This document shows, piece by piece, positions 51,851 through 60,707 of a stretch of 64,000 nucleotides of DNA. Within the stretch, counting starts at the first letter, position 1, and every line of letters begins with the position of its first letter. A program made the position numbers and the translations under genes. The DNA is from Falsiroseomonas sp046052145 (GTDB taxonomy: Bacteria; Pseudomonadota; Alphaproteobacteria; Acetobacterales; Acetobacteraceae): positions 1 to 64,000 of the forward strand of contig JBJOMW010000010.1 in assembly GCA_046052145.1 (NCBI GenBank). Reading direction: 5' to 3'. The notes below the pieces were generated by a model. It saw nothing but the letters and a program-made list of their open reading frames with translations, was not told the DNA's origin and did not search any database.

Positions 51851-53856
51851 AGGGCGCCCTCCAGCCAGGCGATCAGCGCCAGCAACAGCACCAGCGTGCC
51901 GAAGGGCAGCATCAGGCTCTGCCGGATCGAAAGATCGCGCAGCCGTTCGGTCCGCTCCACCACCGCATCGCGCAGTGCGGCGAGTTGCGCCAGCAGCGCG
52001 ATGGCGGGATCGCACCGCGTTGCCTCGATCCGCGCGGGCGAAGGATCGCCGGGCGGGGGCATCGCCACCGTCTCGCGCGCTGCGAGCAGCCCGGCGCCCA
52101 GCATGCGCCGCAGCGGCTGGCCGAGCCCCGCGGCGGAGGGCTGCGTTGCGGGATCGCCGAAGGGCAGGTGCGGCGGCGGCGCGGCGAAGCCGCAATCCCA
52201 GGCCGGCCCCCGCGCGCTCTCCGCCGCACCGCGGCGCTTCACCGCAACGACGGCAGCCGCAATGGCCGCGGCCAGCAGCAGCGCAAGGCCAAGCGGCCAG
52301 TAGCCTGCCGCACCATCGCCCACCGCGACCTTCAGCAGCCCGGCGCGCTCCGCCATCGCCTCGCCGGCCAGCACGGCCTGCGCCGCCTCCCCCAGGGCCA
52401 GCATCGGTCCCGGGATCAGCCCGAACAGCAGCGTCAGCGCGGCGGGGATCACCAGCGCCAGCTTCGACAGCGGCCCGCCATCCTCGGCGCCGAGCGCGCG
52501 CGGCGTGCGCGGGCGGCCCAGGAAGACCAGGCCGAACAGCCGCACCATCGCCGCCGCCGCCAGCGCCGCCGCCAAGGCCGCCAGCGCCGCGGCCGCCAGC
52601 ACCAGCAGCTGGAAGGCGAGATCGCCGACCCGCCACGCCGAGAGCAACGCCTGCAGCAGCAGCCATTCGCTGGCGAAGCCCGACAGCGGCGGCAGGCTCG
52701 CCGCCGCCGCGACGCCCACCAGCACCGCGGCCGCCGTCCAGGGCATCAGGTGAACCAAGCCCCCCAGCCGGTCGAGATGGCGCGAGCCCGCGCCATGCGC
52801 GACCTCCCCCAGCCCGAGGAACAGCAGCGTCTTGAACAGCGCGTGGTGCAGCGCATGCAGCAGCGCCGCCCCCGCAGCGAGCGCCGCGAGCGCGCCGAGA
52901 TCGGCGGCGCGGAAACAGGCCGCGAGGCCCAGGCCCAGCGCGATCAGCCCGACATTCTCGATGGTGGAGCAGGCGAGCAGCGTCTTGCCCTCCTCCTCCA
53001 GATTGGCGCGCAGCGCGCCGAGCACGGCGGAAGCCGCGCCGAGCACCAGCAGCGGCACGCCCCACCACAGCGGCTGCGCCGGCCCGCCGAGATCGAGCAG
53101 CAGCCGCGCCGCGACATAGAGCGCGACCTTCACCATCGCCGCCGACATCAGCGCCGAGACATGCGTCGGCGCCGCCGGATGCGCCAAGGGCAGCCAAGTA
53201 TGCAGCGGCACGAGCCCGGCCTTCGCCCCCGCGCCCGCCATGACAAGGGCCAGCACCAGCGCGGCACGCCAGCCCTCAGGCGGGGTGGCGCGGATCGCCT
53301 CGAAGGCCAGCGAGCCGGCGGGCATCGCCAGCAGACCAAACGCGGGCACGAGGCACACCGCGCCGAGCGCGGCGAAGACCAGATAGAGCCGGGCGGCCCG
53401 GCGGTTCTCGGCTTCCGCGTGGTCGGAGGCGACCAGCGCCCAGCTGGCGAGCGACATCGCCTCGAAGCCCAGCAGCAGCGTCAGCCCGTCGGCAGCGACC
53501 AGCGTCAGTGCCATGCCGGCCAGGAACAACGGGAAGGCGACCAACTGCCGCGGTGCGGCGCGGCCATCCCACGCCAGGGCGTAGAGGCAGGCCGGCACGC
53601 CCGCCAAACCGAGCAGCAGCAGGAACCAGGCCGAAAGCCCGTCCAGCGCGACCAGCATCGGCCCGGAGGGGACGGAGAGCGGCAGCACCGCCGCCGGCGC
53701 GCCGCCGAGCGCCAGGGACCCCAGCCCGACCAGCGCGAAGACCAGGCTGGCGGCGAGGCAGCCGCCATGCACCACCGCCGCGGCCCCGCGGAGCACCAGC
53801 GGCAGCAGGGCCAGCGCCAGCAGCCCGGCCAGGGTCAGCTGCAGCGCCGTCAGCAC
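51847..53856 (-). CDS. hyfB: HyfB-like proton-pumping membrane subunit
   Basis: A 669-residue NuoL/HyfB-type subunit with a GTG start (VLTALQLTLAGLLALALLPL) and about 16 TM helices; E. coli HyfB has 672 residues. The pump residues are visible: Glu in LLLGFEAMSLASWALVA, Lys in GAGAKAGLVPLHTWLPLAHP and Lys in SALMSAAMVKVALYVA. It is the first gene of the operon. The 165-bp gap to the divergent TRAP gene must contain the promoter; no obvious sigma-70 boxes stand out. Confidence 0.92.
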   Translation of the reverse strand: MLTALQLTLAGLLALALLPLVLRGAAAVVHGGCLAASLVFALVGLGSLALGGAPAAVLPLSVPSGPMLVALDGLSAWFLLLLGLAGVPACLYALAWDGRAAPRQLVAFPLFLAGMALTLVAADGLTLLLGFEAMSLASWALVASDHAEAENRRAARLYLVFAALGAVCLVPAFGLLAMPAGSLAFEAIRATPPEGWRAALVLALVMAGAGAKAGLVPLHTWLPLAHPAAPTHVSALMSAAMVKVALYVAARLLLDLGGPAQPLWWGVPLLVLGAASAVLGALRANLEEEGKTLLACSTIENVGLIALGLGLAACFRAADLGALAALAAGAALLHALHHALFKTLLFLGLGEVAHGAGSRHLDRLGGLVHLMPWTAAAVLVGVAAAASLPPLSGFASEWLLLQALLSAWRVGDLAFQLLVLAAAALAALAAALAAAAMVRLFGLVFLGRPRTPRALGAEDGGPLSKLALVIPAALTLLFGLIPGPMLALGEAAQAVLAGEAMAERAGLLKVAVGDGAAGYWPLGLALLLAAAIAAAVVAVKRRGAAESARGPAWDCGFAAPPPHLPFGDPATQPSAAGLGQPLRRMLGAGLLAARETVAMPPPGDPSPARIEATRCDPAIALLAQLAALRDAVVERTERLRDLSIRQSLMLPFGTLVLLLALIAWLEGAL

Positions 53857-54021
53857 GACAGGGGAAGCAGAATCGCCACGACAGGCAGGCTACGCGGCCA
53901 GGGCCCGCGACAGAAGGGGGCGCCCCGGGAGCCATGAAGGCGGCGCTTCCCAAGTCTCGGGGCGGACGGTATGGGGCGAGGGTGGGCGTGCGCGCCCCGT
54001 TTGGGAGAGACGCCTCGGCCC

Positions 54022-54573
54022 ATGGGCCCCCTGCTCGCCTTCAGCCATGCGGTGGACCGGCTCAACGCGCGCTTCGGGCGCGTGGCGGATTGGTTCGTGC
54101 TGCTGGCCTGCCTGCTGGCGGCCGGCAATGCCGGGCTGCGCTATGCCTTCTCGGCCGGGTCCAACGCCTCGCTCGAGGCGCAATGGTATTTCTTCGCGGG
54201 CGTGGTGATGCTAGGCGGCGGCTACACGCTGTTCCGCAACGAACATGTGCGGGTGGACCTGGTCTATGGCTGGGTGTCGGACCGGGTGCGGATCTGGATC
54301 GACGTCATCGGCATCACGCTGTTCCTGCTGCCGGCGATGGCGCTGCTGGCCTGGATGACCTGGCCGTTCTTCCTCGATAGCTGGATGCGGGGCGAGACCT
54401 CCTCCTCGCCGGGCGGGCTGATCCGCTGGCCGGTGAAGCTGCTCATGCCGCTCGGCTTCGCGCTGATCACCGCGCAGGGCGTGTCGGAGCTGATCAAGCG
54501 CATCGCCGTGCTGCGCGGCATCTGGGTGCCGGAAGAACGCCTCCACGCCGCCTATACGAGGCCCGAGCAGTGA
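54022..54573 (+). CDS. TRAP transporter small permease (DctQ type)
   Basis: A 183-residue membrane protein with four TM helices (DWFVLLACLLAAGNAGLRYA, LEAQWYFFAGVVMLGGGYTL, DVIGITLFLLPAMALLAW, LLMPLGFALITAQGVSELI). The conserved NEHVRVDLVY after TM2 is the DctQ signature. I chose the ATG at 54022; an upstream in-frame ATG at 53971 would add 17 residues. The large permease gene overlaps the stop. There is no DctP receptor gene in the window. Confidence 0.88.
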   Translation: MGPLLAFSHAVDRLNARFGRVADWFVLLACLLAAGNAGLRYAFSAGSNASLEAQWYFFAGVVMLGGGYTLFRNEHVRVDLVYGWVSDRVRIWIDVIGITLFLLPAMALLAWMTWPFFLDSWMRGETSSSPGGLIRWPVKLLMPLGFALITAQGVSELIKRIAVLRGIWVPEERLHAAYTRPEQ

Positions 54574-55997
54574 CGCTGCTGGGCATCCCGTCCGAGGATC
54601 TGATGCCGCCGCTGATGTTCGGCGGGCTGGTGCTGTTCCTGCTGGTCGGCTTCCCGGCGGCCTTTTCGCTGGCCGCGGTCGGGCTGTTCTTCGGCTTCAT
54701 CTCGATCGAGCTCGGGCTGTTCCCGGAAGCCTATCTGTTCAACCTTCCGCTGCGCGTCTTCACCATCCTCTCGAACGACCTGCTGCTGGCGATCCCCTTC
54801 TTCACGCTGATGGGCGCGATCCTGGAACGCTGCGGCCTGGCGGAGGATCTGCTGGAAGGCACGGGGCAGCTCTTCGGGAAGATCCCGGGCGGGCTTGCCT
54901 ATGCGGTGATCATCGTGGGCGCCATCCTCGGCGCCATCACCGGCACCGTCGCGGCCAGCGTGATCGCGATGGGCATGATCAGCCTGCCGATCATGATGCG
55001 CTACGGCTACGACATGCGGATCGCCACCGGCGTCATCGCGGCGTCGGGGACCATCACGCAGCTGATCCCGCCATCGCTGGTGCTGATCGTGCTGGGCGAC
55101 CAGCTCGGCCAGTCGGTCGGCGACATGTATGCCGGCGCGATCGGGCCGTCGCTGCTGCAGGTGGCGCTGTTCATGGCCTTCATCGCCATCGTCAGCATCG
55201 TCGCGCCGCAGAAGGTCCCGCCCCTGCCGCCAGAGGCCCTGCAACCGCGCGACTGGCGGCTGTGGTGGCGCGTGCTGCGCGGCATGGTGCCCTCCATCGT
55301 GCTGATCTTCATGGTGCTCGGCACGATCTTCATGGGGCTCGCCACGCCGACGGAAGCAGGCGCGATGGGCGTGGTCGGCGCGATCCTGCTGGCGCTGATC
55401 AACCGCCGCTTCTCCTGGAGCCTGCTGCGCCAGGCGATGTCGAACACCATGCGCATCACGGCGATGGTGATCTACATCCTGATCGGCGCGACGGTGTTCA
55501 GCCTGGTCTTCCAGGGCGTGGATGGCGGCATCTGGATCGAGCACCTGTTGAGCTACCTGCCCGGCGGCGCCACCGGCTTCCTGATCTTCGTCAACATCTT
55601 CATCTTCTTCCTGGCGTTCTTCCTCGATTTCTTCGAGATCGCCTTCATCGTCATCCCGCTGCTGGTGCCCGTGGCAAAGAGCCTCGGGATCGACATGGTG
55701 TGGTTTGGCGTTCTGATCTGTATCAACCTGCAGACGGCCTTCATGCACCCGCCCTTCGGCTTCGCGCTGTTCTACCTGCGCGGCATCGCGCCGAAGTCGG
55801 TGCTGACGCGCGACATCTATCTCGGCGCCATCCCCTGGCTCGGTCTGCAGCTGCTGCTGGTGGCGATCGTGATCTTCTGGCCGGAGAGCGTGACCTATTT
55901 CCTCGACCGCGGACCGAAGGTGGACCCTGCGACGGTCACCATCGACCTGCCGCCGCCGGTGATCCAGGACCCCGGCGCGGTGCCGATCTTCCAGTGA
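54570..55997 (+). CDS. TRAP transporter large permease (DctM type)
   Basis: A 475-residue secondary carrier with about 12 TM helices, GTG start overlapping the DctQ stop (GTGA). Family motifs are FFTLMGAILERCGLAEDLLE, GAILGAITGTVAASVIAMGM, GVIAASGTITQLIPPSLVLI and LATPTEAGAMGVVGA. It drives sodium- or proton-coupled uptake of, usually, carboxylates. The subtype with the 'MTLLGIPSEDLMPP' start often takes an unusual mannitol/chloroaromatic-type receptor. The substrate is unknown here. Confidence 0.93.
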   Translation: MTLLGIPSEDLMPPLMFGGLVLFLLVGFPAAFSLAAVGLFFGFISIELGLFPEAYLFNLPLRVFTILSNDLLLAIPFFTLMGAILERCGLAEDLLEGTGQLFGKIPGGLAYAVIIVGAILGAITGTVAASVIAMGMISLPIMMRYGYDMRIATGVIAASGTITQLIPPSLVLIVLGDQLGQSVGDMYAGAIGPSLLQVALFMAFIAIVSIVAPQKVPPLPPEALQPRDWRLWWRVLRGMVPSIVLIFMVLGTIFMGLATPTEAGAMGVVGAILLALINRRFSWSLLRQAMSNTMRITAMVIYILIGATVFSLVFQGVDGGIWIEHLLSYLPGGATGFLIFVNIFIFFLAFFLDFFEIAFIVIPLLVPVAKSLGIDMVWFGVLICINLQTAFMHPPFGFALFYLRGIAPKSVLTRDIYLGAIPWLGLQLLLVAIVIFWPESVTYFLDRGPKVDPATVTIDLPPPVIQDPGAVPIFQ

Positions 55998-56455
55998 CGC
56001 TCGGCATCGTCCCCATAGGCCATGTCCACGGCGGGCGCGCCGAGCCGGTGGACGACGCCTGGGACGCGGTGGAAGCCGAGATCGTGCTCGACCCCGCGCA
56101 GCTTGGGCCTGATGCCGCGCTCGGCCTCGATGCCTTCAGCCACATTGTCGTCGTCTTCGTCTTCGACCGCCTCGACCCCGCGAAGCTGGAGCGCAACGCG
56201 CGCCATCCGCGCGGACGCATGGATTGGCCGCGCGCAGGAATCCTGGCGCAGCGCGGCTCGCCGCGGCCGAACCGGATCGGCGTCACCACCTGCCAACTCC
56301 TCGGCGTGGACGGGCTTCGCCTCCGCGTCCGCGGCCTTGATGCGGTGGATGGCTCGCCGGTGCTGGATGTGAAGCCGCATATGTCGGGCTTCGACCCGCG
56401 CGGCGACATCCGCGAGCCCGACTGGGCACGCGAGATCATGGAAGGCTATTGGTGA
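55994..56455 (+). CDS. trmO: tRNA (N6-threonylcarbamoyladenosine37-N6)-methyltransferase TrmO
   Basis: A 153-residue SAM-dependent enzyme of the TrmO/YaeB (UPF0066) family, which methylates t6A37 in certain tRNAs. The family pattern reads ARHPRGRMDWPRAGILAQRG followed by SPRPNRIGVTTCQLLGVDG, and PVLDVKPHMSGFDPR near the end. The GTG start overlaps the TRAP permease stop (GTGA), so it is translated from the transporter mRNA, and the LysE-type gene follows almost without gap. The grouping looks opportunistic, not functional. Confidence 0.9.
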   Translation: MTLGIVPIGHVHGGRAEPVDDAWDAVEAEIVLDPAQLGPDAALGLDAFSHIVVVFVFDRLDPAKLERNARHPRGRMDWPRAGILAQRGSPRPNRIGVTTCQLLGVDGLRLRVRGLDAVDGSPVLDVKPHMSGFDPRGDIREPDWAREIMEGYW

Positions 56456-56460
56456 GCGCG

Positions 56461-57099
56461 ATGGCTGAGATTACGGCGCTGCTCGTCTTCCTGGGTGCCG
56501 CGCTGCTCATCGCGGTGACGCCGGGCCCCGGCATCCTCTACGTCGCCGCGCGCAGCCTGTCGGGCGGCCGGGCGGAGGGCATCGCGTCGAGCCTCGGGAC
56601 GGGGCTCGGCGGGATCTTCCATATCGCCGCCGGTGCCGCGGGCGTCTCCGCGCTGGTGATGGCGAGCGCGGAAGCCTTCACGCTGCTGAAGCTCGCCGGC
56701 GCGGCCTATCTCGTCTGGCTCGGCCTGCGCACGCTGCGCGAAGCCGGCCAGCCGCTCGACCTCGGCACGCAGGTCTCTGTCCTCGGCGCCCACCGTGCGT
56801 TCCGTGAGGGCGTCCTGGTGGAGGCGCTGAACCCCAAGACCGCGGCCTTCTTCCTGGCCTTTGTGCCGCAATTCGTGGACCCGGCCGGCGCGATGCCGGT
56901 CGCGCTGCAATTCGCGCTGCTCGGCCTGGTGTCTGTTACGCTCAACACGGGCGTGGATGTGCTGGTGGCACTCGGCGCGGGGCGCGCGCGTGCCGGCCTC
57001 GGCGCGCGGCCCGGGCTCGTCAGGCGCCTGCGCCAGCTATCAGGCGGGATGATCTGCGCCCTCGGAGCCATGCTCGCCCTCGCGCGCCGCCCGGCCTGA
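56461..57099 (+). CDS. LysE/RhtB-family exporter
   Basis: A 212-residue inner-membrane exporter of amino acids or related metabolites, with about six TM helices. The N-terminal signature is ALLIAVTPGPGILYVAARSL; GVLVEALNPKTAAFFLAFVP and QFVDPAGAMP are the family's middle motif. I chose the ATG at 56461, which gives the usual MAEITALLVF start; a GTG at 56452 overlapping the trmO stop is also possible and has GGAAGG upstream. The substrate is unknown. Confidence 0.9.
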   Translation: MAEITALLVFLGAALLIAVTPGPGILYVAARSLSGGRAEGIASSLGTGLGGIFHIAAGAAGVSALVMASAEAFTLLKLAGAAYLVWLGLRTLREAGQPLDLGTQVSVLGAHRAFREGVLVEALNPKTAAFFLAFVPQFVDPAGAMPVALQFALLGLVSVTLNTGVDVLVALGAGRARAGLGARPGLVRRLRQLSGGMICALGAMLALARRPA

Positions 57100-57109
57100 G
57101 CGCGCGGCC

Positions 57110-57940
57110 TCAAATCATCTCGAGCGGCCGCTTGCGCTTCGGCGGCGGGAAGGCGGCGTCGAGCTCGGCCAGATCCTGCGGCGTCAGCACGATGTCGCGC
57201 GCCGCGGCGTTCAGCCGGACATGGGCCAAATCGGCGGCCTTCGGAATGGCGATGACGCCGGGCCGCGCCAGCACGAAGGCGAGCGCCAGCTGCGCCGGCG
57301 TCGCGCCATGCCGCGCGGCGATCGCGGCCAGCGCGCGATGGCGCAGCAGCGCACCGCCCTGGCCAATCGGCGAATAGGCCATCACCGGCATGCCGCGCGC
57401 GGCACAGAAGGGCAGAAGGTCGAACTCCACGCCGCGCGCCTCCAGGTTCCACAACACCTGGTCGGTTGCGCAATCGCCCAGCGCCGAGCCGAGTTCCTCC
57501 AAATCGTCCACATCAAGGTTGGACACGCCCCAACGCGCGATCTTCCCCTGCGCCTTCGCGCGCTCCATCGCCTCCACCGTCTCCGCCAGCGGCACGGTGC
57601 CGCGCCAATGCAGCAGGTAAAGGTCGAGCTGCTCCACCTGCAGCCGACGCAGCGAGGCCTCCAGCGCGCGCGGCAGCTTCGTGCGCGACGCGTTGTGCGG
57701 ATAGACCTTGGAGACCAGGCAGACCTCGTCGCGCCGCCCGGCGATGGCCTCCGCCACCACCTCCTCAGCGCCGCCATCGCCATACATCTCGGCCGTGTCC
57801 ACCAGCGTCAGGCCAAGGTCGAGGCCGAGCCGGAGCGCGGCCACCTCTGCCCGGCGTGCGCCGGCACGCTCGCCCATGCGCCAGCTGCCTTGGCCGAGCG
57901 CCGGGACCTGGACGCCATCGGGAAGCCTGATCCGCTTCAT
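57110..57940 (-). CDS. Aldo/keto reductase
   Basis: A 276-residue NADPH-dependent TIM-barrel oxidoreductase. The catalytic tetrad is visible: Asp and Tyr in LVDTAEMYGDGGAEE, Lys in VSKVYPHNAS, and His in YLLHWRGTVPL. GKIARWGVSNLDVDDLEEL and the cofactor loop VIAIPKAADLAHVRLN follow. It resembles the AKR5/2,5-diketogluconate reductase and YeaE groups. It converges on the LysE-type gene and is divergent from the IalB-like gene. The substrate is unknown. Confidence 0.92.
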   Translation of the reverse strand: MKRIRLPDGVQVPALGQGSWRMGERAGARRAEVAALRLGLDLGLTLVDTAEMYGDGGAEEVVAEAIAGRRDEVCLVSKVYPHNASRTKLPRALEASLRRLQVEQLDLYLLHWRGTVPLAETVEAMERAKAQGKIARWGVSNLDVDDLEELGSALGDCATDQVLWNLEARGVEFDLLPFCAARGMPVMAYSPIGQGGALLRHRALAAIAARHGATPAQLALAFVLARPGVIAIPKAADLAHVRLNAAARDIVLTPQDLAELDAAFPPPKRKRPLEMI

Positions 57941-57975
57941 GGAACTGTCCCTCTCCTCCTCCTATCTTCCCTGGC

Positions 57976-58638
57976 ATGAACCGCCGCGCCAATGCCCTTG
58001 CCGCCCCCGCCCTGGTTGCGCTGGCCCTCGCCTGGCTCGCCGCACCCGCCGCCGCCCAGACCACGACGCCCGCCGGCGTGCCGCCGGAGGAGATCGGCTC
58101 CTGGCGGCTGTCCTGCGTCGCCGACCGGATGACCGACCGCGCCGATTGCCAGCTGCGCCACCGAGACCCGGTGGAACGCGCGCAAGGCGGCGCCGGCTCC
58201 TCTCTGCTGCTGGAGGTGCAGGAACGTGGCGGGCGGCTGGTACCGGTGGTGATCGCGCGCGATCTGTCGCTGGAAGGCGCGGGCCGCGGCCTGCTGGCGC
58301 TGACCGGCACGGCGCAGCTGCGCTTCCCGCCGAACCGCTTCTACGACATGCCCTGCACGCTGGAAGGCCGCAGCCTCGTCTGCGCGCCGAAGGCCGAGGA
58401 TCTCGCCCGCGCGGCGGAAGAACTGCCCGCCGCCTCCACCGTGCTGGTGCGGATGGTGGGCTTTGGCGCTGGCTCCGACCGCGCCGAGCCAGCGGAGCTG
58501 CCGCTGGAGCGCACGCGTGAAGCGCTCACCCGCTACCGCGCCCGCGTGCCAGAAGGCAGCGCGCCGGCCGCACCCACGCCATCCGGCCTGACCCTGCCGG
58601 AGCTGATGCAGCGCTTCCAGCGGTTATTCGGGAACTGA
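57976..58638 (+). CDS. IalB-like (invasion-associated locus B) periplasmic protein
   Basis: A 220-residue exported protein. The signal peptide MNRRANALAAPALVALALAW ends near AAAQTTT. The mature domain has the IalB pattern: GSWRLSCVADRMTDRADCQL, then TAQLRFPPNRFYDMPCTLEG, with four cysteines that could form two disulfides. The C-terminus (TPSGLTLPELMQRFQRLFG) is amphipathic. IalB-type proteins occur widely in Alphaproteobacteria; their molecular role outside Bartonella is unclear. Confidence 0.85.
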   Translation: MNRRANALAAPALVALALAWLAAPAAAQTTTPAGVPPEEIGSWRLSCVADRMTDRADCQLRHRDPVERAQGGAGSSLLLEVQERGGRLVPVVIARDLSLEGAGRGLLALTGTAQLRFPPNRFYDMPCTLEGRSLVCAPKAEDLARAAEELPAASTVLVRMVGFGAGSDRAEPAELPLERTREALTRYRARVPEGSAPAAPTPSGLTLPELMQRFQRLFGN

Positions 58639-58644
58639 GAGCGG

Positions 58645-59969
58645 CTATTCGGTTCGCAGCGCCTGGATCGGATCGAGCATCGCCGCGCGCCGCGCCGGCC
58701 AGAAGCCGAAAAACAGGCCCGTGAGGCCCGAGACGCCGACGGCGAGTGCCACCGCATCCCACTGGATCAGCACCGGCCAGCCCGCCAGCCCGGACAGCAG
58801 GTGCGACAGGCCGATGCCCGCCGCGACGCCCGCGATCCCGCCGAGCACCGCGAGCATCACCGCTTCCGCCAGGAACTGCGCCAGGATGTCGCGGCGCCGT
58901 GCGCCGACGGCCAGCCGCAGGCCGATCTCGCGCGTGCGTTCCGTCACGCTGACCAGCATGATGTTCATCACGCCGATACCGCCCACCAGCAGCGACACAG
59001 CCGCGACCGCGGCGAGCAGCGTGGACAGCGTGCGCGCAGAGGCATCGCGGGTTGCCGCCACCTCCGCCATGTTGCGGATGGAGACGGTGTCGGGCTCGTT
59101 CGCTGCTACGCGGTGACGCTGGCGGAACAGGGTGCGCAGCTCCTCCTCCGCGGCGCGCATATCCTCGCCTTCGTGCACGCGCACGGCGATCCAGTTCACC
59201 GACCGGAACCAGGTGCGGCTCGCACCCATGATGGATCGCCGCGCGGTCCAGAAGGGGATGAACACCGCATCGTCCAGATCCTGCCCCTGCGCATTCTGGC
59301 CCTTGCGCGCGAGCACCCCGATCACCTCGAAGGGCGTGGTGCGGATGCGGATTTCCTGGCCCACAGGATCGGCATCGCCAAACAGCATCTCGGCGACCGT
59401 GGCACCCAGCAGCGCCACCTTGCGGCCGCCGGCTGCTTCCTCCGGCGTGAACAGCCGGCCGCGCTCGGCGGGCCAGTCATGCACCACGAAAATCTCGGGG
59501 TCGGAGCCCTGCACCGCGGTCGCCCAGTTCTGGTTGCCGGCGATCACCTGCTGCTGGCTGCGGATATTGCCTGACGCCGCTGCGGCCGCGCCGACCTCGC
59601 GCTCGATCGCGCGGGCATCGTCCCAGGTCAGGTTCTGCCGCTGCCCCGCGCCGAGCCGCACGCCGCCCACATTCACGCTGCCACCCCAGACGACGAGGAC
59701 ATTGGCGCCGAGCGCCTGGATCTGCCGCAGCACCTGTTCGCGCGCGCCCGCGCCGACCGCGACGGTCGCGATCACTGCCGCGACGCCGATGAAGATGCCA
59801 AGCGCCGTCAGCATCGCGCGCAGCTTGTTCGCCGCCAGCGCCAGCAGCGCGCCGCGCAGCGCCTCGGCCGCATCCATACCGGCGCGCGTGGGCGGCAGCG
59901 GCGGCAGCACGCGGCCTGGCGCGGACGCCGCGGGCGGCTCGGCCAAGGTGCCGGGGCGGAGCGGGATGT

Positions 59970-59973
<4 letters not shown>
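58645..59973 (-). CDS. MacB-type ABC permease
   Basis: A 442-residue inner-membrane permease of the FtsX/MacB fold: one N-terminal TM (MLTALGIFIGVAAVIATVAV), a periplasmic MacB-core domain (residues 80-300), then three C-terminal TMs (LLAAVAAVSLLVGGIGVMNI and later). RTREIGLRLAVGARRRDILA is the family cytoplasmic motif. The ATPase is a separate gene overlapping its start, unlike E. coli MacB where both are fused. Such systems push antibiotics, peptides or lipoproteins from the periplasm through an outer-membrane channel; no TolC gene is in the window. Confidence 0.93.

Positions 59974-60706
<733 letters not shown>

Positions 60707-60707
<1 letters not shown>

Noticed and set aside
51712..53937. 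Long plus-strand frames opposite the HyfB-like gene
   Set aside because: Repetitive Arg/Gln or Arg/Pro translations, the mirror of Ala/Leu-rich membrane helices; no motif or ribosome-binding site.
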